A stretch of DNA of 64,000 nucleotides, taken from the NCBI GenBank assembly GCA_000469685.2, contig LS997563.1, forward strand, positions 46,889,250 to 46,953,249, in the 5' to 3' direction. This stretch comes from Haemonchus contortus (Eukaryota > Nematoda > Chromadorea > Rhabditida > Trichostrongylidae). The position numbers and the translations under genes are program-made. Shown here one piece after another: positions 43,560 through 55,599 of this stretch (position 1 is the stretch's first letter; every line of letters begins with the position of its first letter). A model generated the notes under the pieces. It was not told where the DNA came from. It saw only the letters and a list, made by a program, of their open reading frames with translations, and made no database searches.

Positions 43560-44408
43560 CCACCTAAGTGCAAACCCTTCCCACAATAAATTGACCACCC
43601 TTCTTTTGACTGCTCCAAACCATTTTTTCCACATTCCAAAAAGTTTTTGAAGAGAGCCCCGCCCACTTTGGTGCCAGAACCGCCCACTTCGAGGATTTGA
43701 CCACATTTGTCCTATTACCTCTTACCATGTCTTTCCCACGTTCTAGAACGTTTTTGAACAGAGTTATGAATTTTTGATCTAAGCCCCGCCCACTTTGGTG
43801 CCAGCCCCACCCACTCTGAGGATTTGACCACATTTGTCCTATTACCTCTAACCACGTTTTTCCTACATTCTAGAAGGTTTTTGAACGAAGTTACAGTCGT
43901 TTTTGAAAAGTAGCATCCACCTCAACGCACGCCCCGCCCATCGTGGGCGGGGCTTCGCGAAGCTTACGCATGCCCAGCACGCATATGGCCTTGCTCACTC
44001 TTTTTATTTTTTTCCCTGGCCTCAATGCCTTCGTTGAATCGAGTTATGAATCTTTGCGGAAAGTACCGCCCACTGCGAGAACGCTCCGCCCACCGCGAGA
44101 ACGCTCCGCCCACCGCAGGCAAGTTTCCTTTACTGTAATTGTTAACCCATCCCTCACCTTTGCACATTTTTTTCCGGCGTCTGGACTGTTATGAGGCCGA
44201 ATGAGAAGAATCTGCCGATGGCCCTACCCCGCGTCGGCGCATGCCCCGCCCCTTGAGGGCGGAGCTCCGCTAGGCTCACATGTGCTCTGTTGCACTTACT
44301 CAATGCTCAACCCATTCCGAACTTGACCCGACTTCTCCAGGTATTTCTTCAGGTTATATCGAATTTCCGTACAAACAGACAGACAGAGCGCTTTATATAT
44401 AGTAAGGA
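43560..44408 (-). mobile_element. GC-box Helitron-like repeat, minus-strand copy
   Basis: The minus strand starts TCCTTACTATATATAAAGCG at 44408, then CTCTGTCTGTCTGTTTG and GGAAATTCGATATAACC. GC-box units follow (GTGGGCGGAGCG, CCAGACGCCGGAAAAAAATG, CAAAGTGGGCGGGGCTTAG). Two units of the tandem part are visible at 43640-43900. The microsatellite tract is only ~12 bases here, against >3 kb in the copy at 10710. Confidence 0.7.
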
Positions 44409-45794
44409 TTACTACAAATCAGCAATGGAGCTATCGTGCTAAAGGGTCTGTTACACGCCGATGTGTTGCATGAGGGACATCTTGTATCAAAAGTAAGCGA
44501 CTCATCGTCATATGCTAGTGGGTTACCTAATTTAGTAGAGAGAAAATGTCAAATTCCTTCTTTTTCCGACTTTCTTTCATGCAAAGCAACCCAGATTTTC
44601 GTGCGAGCACAGCAAACAGTGGAGGGTATTATAGATGGGCAAAATTATCCATCTTGTGAGCGCAATGTAGTATTGTAGCAATCATTTCCGCTTATTGCTA
44701 CTGGCCTCACCGACCATGCAGCAAGACGGTCTGAATGACCTCTTGAATGCATAAATTTTACCGCTGTGGCAATGATTACTTCTTGTTTTGACTCAATTTC
44801 AAACTGAAGTTTTCTGACAGGGTCATCAATGAGCGGATGCGAACTAGAGGACAGCTATAAAAAACTATCCATCAGAGGAGCCAAGCAAGAAGTTTCACTC
44901 ACTGTTATGACTTAATAGTAAGCTACTAATGCTGCATAGCAAATTTCTGAAAGCAACGGAACACTTTATAGAAGTAATTTCTACAGTTTACCTGTAGCCC
45001 ACAACTGCGTTGAAGGCATTTTCTGCATCGTATAAGTGTTTGAATGATTAGTTTTCCTCATGTTCTTCACAAGCTGGTACATGGGTGCTAACATCGGGAA
45101 ATCAGCCGGATATAGGCTACTACTACTTTGAATAAAAAATACTGCCGCGGTTCAGGAGTGCTTAACAAAAAACAGAAAGGGAAATTGTCATTGCAAGTAA
45201 CACAATGAGCAGATCTCCATCTGAAACGCTCGTACTTGACTTCATGATGCATGAGAAATTGGTGAATCGTTAAGCGTCCGCCAACGGAAGACTGAAGCAG
45301 CGAAGAAGAAAAGCAGAAGCATAAAGTAGTCATAATGGGATCGTGAAATCATAAACTACCACAAGAAAGTGCTTTGGAAAGAATGAAGCATTACAGTGGT
45401 GAGGAAGGAATGCACTAGTAGTGGATAGAGCGAAAGCAGGATATCGCAGTGGAGAGATTCCGACTTTACGACTCCTTTTTTCACTATCTCGTGGAACATC
45501 ATTCATTTATGTGGGCTCTCGATAGAACAAGCTCTGTTAAGAAAAAAACGCGCTGTTGCACTTGCTAATAAGGACTTTTTTACCCTTCCCTCCTCCCTCC
45601 TTGAGCTTTTTTTCGGTAAAAGCTCTAGATAAAGAGAAGGAAGACAAAAATGTTGAAATGCAATATTTTGGTCAACAATTACGACCTAGATAATGAATAT
45701 TCCAAACAATTTTATTTTCATCACAACTCCAGTTCTACTTACACCACGTGAAAATGTGAAGATATGTGCAATTCGATTCGTGCGCGCCGCGTCC
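44409..45794. other. Intergenic, nothing recognised
   Basis: ORFs 44436-44678 and 45088-45333 have no identifiable content. No repeats with clear ends. Confidence 0.35.
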
Positions 45795-46240
45795 GCCATA
45801 TGAGTCTCCAGTCAAATTCCGCCCATTGTAGGCGGTATCTAGTCCTCCCACCCATCATAAGTGTTCCTATTCTACCGCTTGTGTTCCTACCAAACTTGAA
45901 CGCTCTAGGCCCATGGGGACAGAAACTATGAGTTTCCGCTCAAACCTCGTCCACTGTAAGCGGAGGCTAGTCCTTCCACTCATCATAAAAGTTCCCATTC
46001 TGCCGTCTGTGCTTTTAAAGATCAAGGCCTATGGGGACAGGAGTTACGAGTTTCCGCTCAAACCCCGCCCATTGTAGGCGGAGTCTGGTCCTTCCACCCA
46101 TCATAAGTGTTCCCATTCTGCCGTCTGTACTTTTGAAGCTCAAGGCTTATGGGAACAGGAGTTACCAGTTTCCGCTCGAACCCGCCCACTGTAGGCGGAG
46201 TCTGGTCGTGCCACCCATCATACGCGTTCCTATCCTACCA
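45795..46240 (+). repeat. Minisatellite, four ~118 bp units
   Basis: The anchor GAGTTTCCGCTCAAACC (variants) starts at 45802, 45930, 46048 and 46166, giving periods of 128, 118 and 118. Each unit has CGCCCATTGTAGGCGGAGTC, ACCCATCATAAGTGTTCC and GGCCTATGGGGACAG. The unit resembles the part of the Helitron-like repeat near 4600-4780 and 54560-54710. Confidence 0.85.
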
Positions 46241-47040
46241 CCCGCAAACTTAATATACTATGAGCCAGCTTTTGCAGTTACATTCTCTTTCAGCCACCAA
46301 TTTTTTCACTGCCTTATTTTTCTCTAAATACGCCGATTTTCGTATTTTCTTCGCCACTTTTGCCCATTTCTGGACTATCACTTCAATTACTTGCCTGAAA
46401 CTAGATGACTCGAAGTAATCGTGAACTGTGCCTTGAACAACCCTTTCAAACCTCTAGAAGAACACCAGTATGCTACTGCTCAAAGCTAAACAGTCGCCCA
46501 CGAACACAGATTTACACAAAACTACTCAAAAGAAACAAAACGTTCGAGTAACATAAGATTGCCCCTAAAAGCATGCCGAGATTGCTTCTCACTACATAGT
46601 TATCGAATATAAAAATTAAGTCTTCCTATTTCCTCACTATTCTTGTAAAGTTAGGAATGAGAAGATGAAGCCGTTTTTACATTGACTTTTTAGCAATATT
46701 CTTGAACCGACATTTTTTCGAATATGTTCCTTTCTGTTTAGATACAAGTTTAAGAAACACTTCGGCATTCGTTGTTCCAAGCCACAAAAAAGGCATTGAA
46801 ACGCCACTAATAATATCAATACCAATGAAGAAGGGCTTCTTGGAGCATTTTCGCCTCTCTCATCCCTCCGCATTCGAGTTCCATTTATGATGGTAATGTA
46901 GTACTGAACGCGAGTTTGGCCTATACAGTGACTTGGGGCGGCTACTCGTTGTACAAGTCAGTGCCTCTATCCTTCCAGACGAGTATCCTACCAATTAATT
47001 GACCACAGATTTTATTGTTTTCTTGAACACTTTACGAGGT
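46241..47040. other. Intergenic, nothing recognised
   Basis: No gene or element recognised. Short opposed ORFs at 46637-46890 lack identifiable content. Confidence 0.35.
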
Positions 47041-47060
47041 TTGTAAGTTAGCTTTATTAG

Positions 47061-47096
47061 GCTGACGTTTCGGCGAAATCGCCTTCTTCAAAGCCC
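47061..47096 (-). ncRNA. Degenerate hammerhead-ribozyme-like motif
   Basis: The minus strand reads GGGCTTTGAAGAAGGCGATT, then TCGCCGAAACGTCAGCC. The stem GGCGA..TCGCC, then GAAAC-GTC, is the hammerhead layout C-U-G-A-U-G-A, stem II, G-A-A-A, G-U-C found in Penelope-like elements and similar retroelements. The first core segment is UUGAAGA, so C3 is lost and self-cleavage is doubtful. I found no Penelope reverse transcriptase nearby. Confidence 0.35.
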
Positions 47097-47104
47097 GGAA
47101 GGGT

Positions 47105-47944
47105 CATAACAAACAATGAACTTCCAAGAAAACAATAAACTCAGTGACATAAACATGCCGAGCTTCATGGGAAGCCGCACGTGGCAATTAATTAATCACA
47201 GACGAATGTAAGGCTTGGTTGTCCGCACATGAATACCAATCCGGCTAATCATAACAAAAAAACTTCGATAATAAATCGTCAAAATGTTCAGCAATAAAGA
47301 GAAAGAATCGATCAAGTGTTAATCTTCCCCTTCTTCTTGGTGGTGAAATTGGAAAATCAAACCTAGTGGCGATGCGCTATCTCCCTGCCACACGTCCGAG
47401 AACCAATGAAAACGGATGCTCGGCAATAACATTTGTCACAAAGGAATTCATATTAAAGCTATGAAAATGATTGTTAGAGACAGGGTTGATGGTTCACAGC
47501 CACATTGGTGTGGTTGCCTTGTTGGGCAATGCTTTACAGCTTGATGCCGTATACTCCATTCATATCCAATCTTTGGTTTAGGGATTTCATGATGGCAGCT
47601 TAATCATTACAAAAAGGAGATTGGCGTTTCCTGTTACATCGATAGGGTGTCAAGGTGATAGCTCATTCCTCAAGTGACAAGCGGAGAGGTAGGTGCAAAA
47701 GGCTTTCAAAATTTTTAGAATCATGGATCTGCATGAAATTTGGTTCGATAGCTAGTTATCACTCTCTTCGATATCCGCCAAGCCTTTCCTCAAATTGGTA
47801 AAGAAACATTGATTGTTGCTCCACCACTAGAGAAAGATGGCGTTGATCCTTGTCAAGGGCATATTCGCAGCATTTCTAGTTAGCTTCCGTCGCTCACTTG
47901 TACCACAAGGTTGACGAGTTATGGACAAAACATTGACTCTGATG
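47105..47944. other. Intergenic, nothing recognised
   Basis: No exon or element end recognised. It may be decayed retroelement sequence attached to the hammerhead-like motif. Confidence 0.3.
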
Positions 47945-48295
47945 TAATTGGGACATCCGGGCACCCTTCTCTTATCCATTACACTGATTGGTGAGACCCC
48001 GCTTGCCCTTGCTTTCTTAATCGGTTGTATGTTTTAGTTTATCAGGCACTCATTCATTCAACGAGTTGACCTGTCGGCCAATATCAGCAGTGAACCGTTA
48101 AGCTGGAAGCTTTACTTGATTTAACTTGTTTTGACTTGATGTAATCCAAATTGAGCTTTCAGCTTAATGGTTAAGCGCTGGTATTGGCCGACCGGCTCAA
48201 CACGTGAGTGCTGATAAGCATGGCATATAAACCATCAAGAAGGCGAGGGCAGACGGGTCTTGGTAGTGTAATGGATAATAACACGGTATCCCACT
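47945..48295. repeat. Foldback repeat (~350 bp, arms ~160 bp)
   Basis: The left arm has TTATCCATTACACT, TTGCCCTTGCTTTCTT and GACCTGTCGGCCAATATCAG. The right arm has their inverted partners (AGTGTAATGGATAA, AAGAAGGCGAGGGCAG, CTGGTATTGGCCGACCGG). Identity by eye is around 75-80%. Centre near 48130. No clean terminal motif or target duplication. Confidence 0.75.
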
Positions 48296-48494
48296 TCTCC
48301 TGTAGCAACAATTATAATAACAGCACGCATACTGGTTAATCTTCGACTACTTCCTACAGTTGTCATATTCACTCGTAGCCCTACTTCTGCCCCAAAAGAA
48401 AAGCACGAACGGAAGAAGAAAGATTTTACTACCCAGGCATGAGGTAATAGAAGCTGGGATTTTCCGAAAAGAGTAAAGTATTCTACAAAACTGA

Positions 48495-48599
48495 ATTGTC
48501 ATTGGGATGATCATTCTGAAAAAGAGTTGTAAAGGTCATTGGGACGATCATTCACTCCGATAGAATGATCGTCCCAATGACCACACAACTCTTTTTCAG
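48495..48599. repeat. Hairpin with an extra direct copy of one arm
   Basis: Arms 48516-48553 and 48563-48599 pair over CTGAAAAAGAGTTGT and GGTCATTGGGACGATCATTC around nine bases. TGTCATTGGGATGATCATTC at 48496-48515 is a direct copy of part of the left arm, so three copies of one 20-mer sit within 105 bases. Confidence 0.88.
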
Positions 48600-51184
48600 T
48601 GGAACAATGCAGATGTCGTGATGAAAAAAAATATTTCGCAGGATTCTGGAGACTTGTCAATCAAATACCACTTCTGCGGGGCATACTCTCGGGCCCGATA
48701 TCATTATCAGAGGGATGAGGGTAACACTAGCAAAAGTCCTTCCAAAAAACCCAGTTTGAGAAATGTTGCATACAGGTTTCACTTGAAGACGTCTTTGATG
48801 AATAAACAGTCGCTTCTATCAACTTGGTCCTTTTGAACTCTGATGTACGCAACTACGTAAATGACCTTCGTTCCAGTGTGAACCTAATAAATCGAAGAAA
48901 AAAGACCAAGAACGGTAATGTAATGGAAATTTGAAATCAGTGTGATTTTGCAGATTTTGCATACTACCAGCAATGAAGAATTATAAGTGATAAGTTTATT
49001 CCGCCTGTGGAAGGCAAACGTGGAAAGAATAACAAAACACAACGTAAATATGAAGCATGTGTACAAGCAGCCGATGCACAATACAAAGATAAATCAGTTA
49101 GTTAATCAGTCTCAAGAAACGTTAGGACCAGTTCCCTTCAGCAGCAACTTAACTTCTTGGCGTTTGAACTGTGCTAGCGATGAAAAGACGGGTATATTTT
49201 TCACCACTCTTAGATAATCACTGCCAGCCCTGAAGGTAAAGCTGCTCGCTCGCAAGTTTGTTTTAGGACGTGCCAAAGAAATCTTCACGCAGCCAACCCT
49301 AGTCCTCGAATGTGTACCAGCTTGAAAACATTGCAACCGTGACCACACGTGTCTGTACAGGTCTGTGAACCATGCAAAGATCAAAAACTCTGCGTCGCGT
49401 TTCTAAAGATGTCAGTCCAAGATACTGATCTGACAGCTGCCTTTGCTATTCTGGTGTGCAAAAATCCACCAAGTCGAATGAGCAGCTTAAGAGTAAAGTT
49501 ATTCTGAACCTTTTCAAGCGCGTAGACATGCTTCCTTTTCTTGCTGTTGAAAACCGTATGCTGGATTCGACCAGAGGTCGCACATACAGCTATAAGAAAG
49601 TTACAGAAAAAACTAATTTGTGTCTTTTTCGTCTTATCTTTATAACTGCGCTCATTTTCGTTTTTTACACATATAATAATACATAATCCGACTCGGCTCG
49701 TCGAGCTCTACAAAATGGTGACTGCAAAGGCATGTCATTTGCAACAACGTTCGCTATAGTTGTAACCACAAGGCATTTTCTTCCTCAGGAGGTATTAAGT
49801 GAACTGTGGAGCAGTTATCATATCCCAAAACTGAGCAAGAAGTGGACCGTTGCATTCTTAATGGTTTACTGTTCATTTTGATACCAGTTTTTCCAGAATG
49901 GACGAGTTTAGTCGTGCGCCAATCTTAAACGATAACGGTTTTTTAAACTGAAAATCAGCAATCATGAGTTAATCCTTGGTGTCAGCAAATGATATGCCTA
50001 TACTTCAGCAAAAGAGCTGCCCTATAGTTTGTAAATTCGATGCCTGAGTATCAGGGTGAGTATCAGAGTGAAAGCTATTTCATCGTCTGATTACCGATTT
50101 GCGGCATTTTTTCAGAAGAAGAACAAATGTTTTCTCGCTTTTTCAATAAGATTTTCTTTGCTCAGGGAAAGTTACGCCTTCCATCGGAAGAGTTCTTACT
50201 AAACTTCCTGTGGAAAATCGCGGATATGAGAAATAGTTGCTTGCTTAGATCTTTGGGCTTCATGGATAGCTTCCGATCTCGCCTTAAAGCACAAAGCACT
50301 TAATCACGTTTTTTTCTTCATTTGAAATAACATCTGGAAACCACCGTTGAAACCCTGTTCTCGTAAAGTTACTCAGTGATATGAAAATCACTTAACGAAT
50401 CACAGGTCGGATTGACACCTTCAGCACCCAATTTCCATCCTACTCTGTCACTCGGCCACCCAATTAGGCATGTGCCTGGAGTGGCAGAAGCAGCATACTG
50501 ACTGCTTGCTTGTTTGCTTTGATGTGCGCCGTCAATCGAACATTTTCAGAAATTCGCGCTTGTAATTGAATGTGTACAACTCTTGCATGCAACTGCTTCC
50601 AGTGAACCTCATTTTGCAGAAGAAGATGCTTTTTCCTACTGGGGTTGTGTCATAGTTCCAAATTCCATTTTATGAAGTGATGGTCGTGTTTCAACCTTGC
50701 ATCTGATCATTTCTGTTGCCGATGTAGAAAGTGAAAACGAACGCAGTTATAAAAAAAGAAAAAGACGCGAATTCGCATTTCGTGATTAGTTGAATAATTA
50801 GAGTGATATTATGAAGGCTACCGTGAAACTCATTCTGTTGATGCTTTTTGAAGCCAGTTGTTATTATCCCTATGCAAAACTGAAGGATGCGCAGTGTTGC
50901 GCAAAATGTGGGCAACATCGTGACACTGGGTAATGAAGAAAGTCGTCGTCATCTTAAAGAATGCTCGTACCTCTGATTCCGGACTGATTTCACAAATATC
51001 ATCTTATTATACTAAAGCGACTCTACCTCATAACTAGCGAGGTTAGAAACTACCTAATTTCTATCAAATATGTAACGAAGCCAGTAAAAACTTTTACGAA
51101 GATCCAAAGCAATGGTTAATCGAGAACAGCTGGAATTTCTCTGTATATTCTTCTCCCTAGCGTTAATTTAATCCCACACCTTCC
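48600..51184. other. Intergenic, nothing recognised
   Basis: Several ORFs of 65-90 codons (for example 49112-49384 minus, 49456-49686 plus) show no domain. The two strands around 49110-49220 are open but unrecognised. Confidence 0.35.
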
Positions 51185-52900
51185 CACGCTCAGCTGTTGC
51201 TGTGACTCGCTTCCATTTTATTTAATTTTCACCTGCAGCACTTCCTGCCCTTGATTACGTCTCGGTGAGAATCTTTCCTGATCACGTTCTGATAGCTCTT
51301 CACTGGGGCACCTCGTGATCGCTTCCCTCGACTCTCAAACTGCGCATTTTTTTTCGGACGGTCCAATGGCCTTCCCAGTACGTGCCCATATTGTCGCAAG
51401 CACTGCTCTCCTACCTCGAGTTGCTCTAGAAATGCTTTCATGGCTGTCCTGACGTTATCGCTTCTGATCCTGTCTAAACGTGTCGAACCGCTTGCTCGTA
51501 TCAGCATCCTCACTCCTGCTCAGGAAAAATGCCTTCCATAATCCTTGCCTACGGACCAGCACTCCCTACCGTAGAGCATGGCGGACCTCACCACCGCTAA
51601 GGATAGTTCTTCTGAGCTTGCTGAAGCACTGCTGGTCGCAGAGGATACCATTGGACTATCCATTCCACCACGCGACGATAAGTCGAAAGCTCTTGTCCTG
51701 ATCCACGCTACCACGAACAGCTAGATAACTTTACAGGAGCCCGAATTCCTAGACAATTCAGACGCTTTCCCTAGATAGAGAAGTCACCAGACGGCTCTGC
51801 ATACTACTTGGTGCTGAAAGACTTCTTTTCTTCAGGTTTCGAAAGAGTTTGTTCCTTGCCAACAGCTGTCATTTCCTGACCTGAAGTTTTTCTCTAGTTT
51901 ATCAGAGCGATGTAATCAGCATTAAAAAGAGGTGAAGGCTAGAGCGGGAAACGCTCTATAGAAGACTGGTTGCATAGAGTGGGCGAACACCTCTTCGAGG
52001 TTGAGGAAGGCTACTTAGCAAGGTTCACGTCATTTCCGATTTTCCTTCCCGTCACTTCTATAGCTATGAGGATGTTATCACTCGAATGCCTTTCTGAAGT
52101 CGAACTGCTTCTGTGGGATTGGGACCAGTTCCCTAAGCCTCACATCGAGAATTGCTCATAGAGTTTACGTCTGAGCAGTCAAACTGATCCCCAATCATAG
52201 AAGCCTTCCATCCTCTTCTTCTGCATTATGATGAGAATGACACTGTTGCCTCACCAGACATTTGAGATTCTTGCCTCAGTGCTCAGCTATCGGTGAGCCA
52301 ACTACTCCCGTATTGATCGAGTGTCTTCCTAGCTTCGACTGGTACCCCATCCGAACTAGTCGCTTTTCAAACATTCATCTTCCCTTTTGCTCCGTACATA
52401 GTGTGATTAGCTCCGCAATCTGTTCTCTTGGTGGAAATGATCATTCAAAAAGCCTGCAAAAGAAATCTTTCCATCTACGCCTGACTTCGCGAGGCTGTCT
52501 GAGGTCACTATGCTTCACAGCCCTCTTTTATCCGTTGTACTGAGGAACTTGATGCCGGGCTTTTCAACTGGAAGACAAACATTTCTTCTCCCTCAAAATC
52601 GAGTGTGTCGTACAGGGCGTTCAATGTTGTTTCTTGCTTTCGCTGCGACAGCTTTGACGAGTTTCTTGCAACTTCGGTAGATGGGTGGCCTTCTCTTGTA
52701 CACATTATTTTTTCACTGCATTGTTCCATGTTTGGTCAATCAGCCCTTCGAAGTCCGTCTTTCATAAGCCTTCGTCTAGGGTCGTTCTTTTTCAGTCAGT
52801 GCACCGGATTTTTGCTTCGTCTACATACTTGCTCATTCGAGGAAGTCGATGGCCCTGGCCGCTAGGAGAGGCGTATGCTGAGAAGCCTATTCTCTGCCAA
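51185..52900 (-). pseudogene. RTE-clade LINE fossil (endonuclease/RT linker to C-terminus)
   Basis: Four landmarks of an RTE-type non-LTR retrotransposon occur in the right order on the minus strand. The linker before the RT lies at 52729-52508 (LNALYDTLDFEGEEMF, SSSVQRIKEG, for the usual LYEKLDTREGE..IYRLAKAR). The RT start is near 52170-52080 (ILDVRLRELVPIPQKQFDFR). The motif after the RT is at ~51640-51570 (VRSAMLYGRECWSVGK). The C-terminal domain is ORF 51513-51229 (STRLDRIRSDNVRT, CLRQYGHVLGRPLDR, GKRSRGAPVKSYQNVI). Such proteins copy their RNA into genomic target sites. The catalytic F-A-D-D box was not found, and many frameshifts make it dead. The 5' end and target duplication are not visible. 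Confidence 0.8.
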
Positions 52901-53475
52901 ACAAAACTTTAATATCCTTTACATTTTGAAAGACTGTTTCCTTACAAGCGCATGATTGCTTCACGTTTCTTTTCCTTCACAGTTAAAAGTCACCCTCCTA
53001 GTTTCCTTTCACTTACCCTCTAAAGAGAGTTCTGGAGACCAGACTGTTAGGCCGTGGCAAGGTCAAAAACTATCCCTCTAGTTCCGTTCTTGAGTTATCC
53101 TATTGCCTCCTTCCAAATCGTTTAGAGCCCCCTTCGTTTACTGCCGATTCAGATCAAATGCTATGGCAACTTGATCCCCTCCCGGAACTGATTTAATGGC
53201 ATCATCAAGAGTCGGAGTGACTAATAGTCTTTGCACGGTTGCGCTCACCCTCACGGCTTGCGACTTGTACTGGGTTTACTGTCACCATTTTGTTTGGTGT
53301 AACTTCTCCAAGTTCACGACGAGCTTGACTGGAGCTCTTATGTGGTACTTTCGAGCGGCTTCTTAGTTCTATTAATTCCTTTGAACATGGTCTTGAGACT
53401 GGCATCTAAGATCTGTCAACATGGGGTTACCCTAGATCCGGCACTACTTTCGCACTTTTTTTGCAAGCATAGTTT
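52901..53475. other. Possible upstream part of the RTE fossil
   Basis: No endonuclease motifs could be read on the minus strand. ORF 53405-53205 (RSRSKVPHKSSSQARRELGE) is unrecognised. Confidence 0.25.
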
Positions 53476-53485
53476 TTGCCTTAAC

Positions 53486-53552
53486 AAAATTCGAACTCGT
53501 GGTCTCTATAAGTATAAGCGTGGGCCTACACTCTTAACGACCCAGCTATCGA
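53486..53552 (-). repeat. tRNA-like SINE head or tRNA pseudogene
   Basis: On the minus strand GATAGCTGGGTCGTTAAGAG looks like a D-arm with A box (TAGCTGGGTCG, 53548-53538). GAGTTCGAATT (53498-53488) is a B box after a 39-base gap, a normal distance. No acceptor stem closes it, so it is not a working tRNA gene. Confidence 0.4.
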
Positions 53553-54010
53553 TCGACCCCTACCTTTGAAAATAGTTAAAATTATGACACGTATGTAAAA
53601 GGCACTGGAACGAAAAGTTATGATACTTGTTCGAATGAAGTGAAACAGTTTATAGAAGGCAGATTAAAGATTCACAAGGACAATGTTCAAAGTGACTGCA
53701 GAGTGTTGTAATCAGAAATTCTTTCGAGGGTACATATTTTTGCAAAAAAAAAAACCGACTGCATACATTTGATTTAATTCGTTCTAACATTGTTCATCGT
53801 GTTAGAAACCAGTCAAGATCCGTCAAAGAAATGTTACAATATTATAGATCGAATCATAAGTATAATCTGATCATGACCCACTCAAAAAACTATCCCAATG
53901 GGAACTCCTAAGCCAGTAATGGCTCTTTCTATTTTATCTGCCAGAGCAGTAAGAACAAAATAAAAGCATCAGAACTCGAAACACTTATTTCTGTCCTGTA
54001 TAAATGTATA

Positions 54011-54790
54011 CCAGTCGGTTCGCCTGGCTGACGCCAGGCTTCCCCCCTTCTTTGACAAAGTTTAGTAAGGGGCTAGTTCTCCATTCCTTCCAATGAATAA
54101 TAGTTTCCTGAACTTTGACACAGGTTTGACTCTGACACGCATACTAACAGGACAGTGCAAATGTTATTTAGTGAAAGTCGGTGCTTACGCCTTTGATTGA
54201 AAATGAACAAGACCCTCATCTGCTTGAAGCATTGCCGCTAATGAGTCCCTCTCACTGCAATCACCATTCACTGTTGTCACCCTATTCTACCAACCCGTCT
54301 TATCGAATGAAACATACTGAACAGTCAAAGCTGCATCGTGAATACTGAAAGCGTTAGGGTTTAGATTGGCAGGTGGCTCCTGCTCTCTCAGACAACTTAC
54401 CTTCTCTTCTCATTTAATATCGGTTCCTGTCACCGGGTACCCACGATCCTGCCATATCCTACATCATTTATTAAAATGCCGAGGTTCCACTGTTAATAGG
54501 TGAAGCTGTAATCATACCCAATTTTAATTCTTTAGGTTCACGAAAACAAAAGTAACGAATTTCCGCTGAATCATTTACTCTGCGCAAACCCGGCCCCATG
54601 TACGTGGAGTCTGGTTCTGCTACCAACCATAAGTGTTCCCATCCTGTCGCTTGTACTCCTATAAAATATCAACACTGTAGGTCCACGGAAACAGGTGTTA
54701 TGAATTTTCGGTCAAACACAGACACCGACACACACATGCAAACACATCGACAAACCAACAGACACACTCAGCAAATTACATAAAGTAGGG
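54011..54790 (-). mobile_element. Helitron-like element with intact 3' hairpin
   Basis: On the minus strand it starts CCCTACTTTATGTAATTTGC at ~54790 with a GTGTGTCTGTTGGTTTGTCG tract. It ends GCCTGGCGTCAGCCAGGC (7 bp stem, 4-base loop), GAACCGACTGG, T. Hairpin, 11-base spacing and CTGG before T are as expected for a Helitron 3' end. It is the best-preserved terminus of the family here and matches 4512-5493 throughout. Confidence 0.65.
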
Positions 54791-54800
54791 TATATATTTT

Positions 54801-55300
54801 TCTTATTTATAAAGCAGTAACTTGGTGTGTCGGTTTTCGGTTTGGGTGTTTGTCGGTACATAGGTCCGTCCGCAAACTTCATGATTACGATAAAACAGTG
54901 ATATAGAGAGCCCAGCATCTCCTTCTTCTATATAAAGCAGTAAACTGGTGGATAGATTGATGGAGTAGAGTGAGTAATGTGAAGTAAAGTGAGTAATGTG
55001 GAGTTGAGTGAGTAGTTCAAAACTTTGGTTTCGATATGTACTGGCATCGTGCTATTTATGCCTCTACGAGAATCGTCGGTGACAATGTGGAGACCTCCGC
55101 TTTTTTCTTAGCATTGAGCCCTAGAGCAAAGATAAGGAAGTTAGCCCATAATTGTGCTCAGGAGCAATTCTTAGCCGAGAGTAAACAGTTTTCTGACCTA
55201 AGCTTCATGAGGTAAGAAGAATCAGGTAGGTGAGTCATTCAAATATCCAATTCACACCCCATCCTAGCCTTTTGCACGAGGAAATCATCCCACCTCCTCT
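54801..55300 (+). mobile_element. Helitron-like family F, plus-strand copy (two 5' starts)
   Basis: TCTTATTTATAAAGCAGTAACTT at 54801 (first 20 bases shared) and a second start TCTTCTATATAAAGCAG at 54924 suggest two nested or tandem 5' ends. The interior (GATATGTACTGGCATCGTGC, CATAATTGTGCTCAGGAGC) matches the minus-strand copies at 55610 and 57330. It lies head to head with the element at 54011. Confidence 0.55.
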
Positions 55301-55599
55301 CATGAGCTTAAGTTGAAACTCTTTCTTTCGCCTAGAACCGTTTCTAAGCACGGGTATGATCGGCTACCCATCCTTCTCTGCACTAAAAGTAAGAAATGAA
55401 AAAGTAAGAAATGAATGATTCTATGCGGGCCTGATTGCCTTCTTTTACAAAGTAGTTAGAAAATGTAGTTACGTGGTATCGCTTTTATTCAACACCGAGG
55501 GGTTAAAAGCAGCAAAGGATGGGTAGTCGACCTCACCTGTGCTTCGAGTCGGTTCAGCGAAAGGATATGGTTTCACCTGGGCCACAGGAGTAGCGCCGG

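Noticed and set aside
51480..52912. Plus-strand ORFs of 73-93 codons at 51480, 52262, 52605 and 52685
   Set aside because: They are antisense to the RTE fossil, whose motifs are on the minus strand in the right order.
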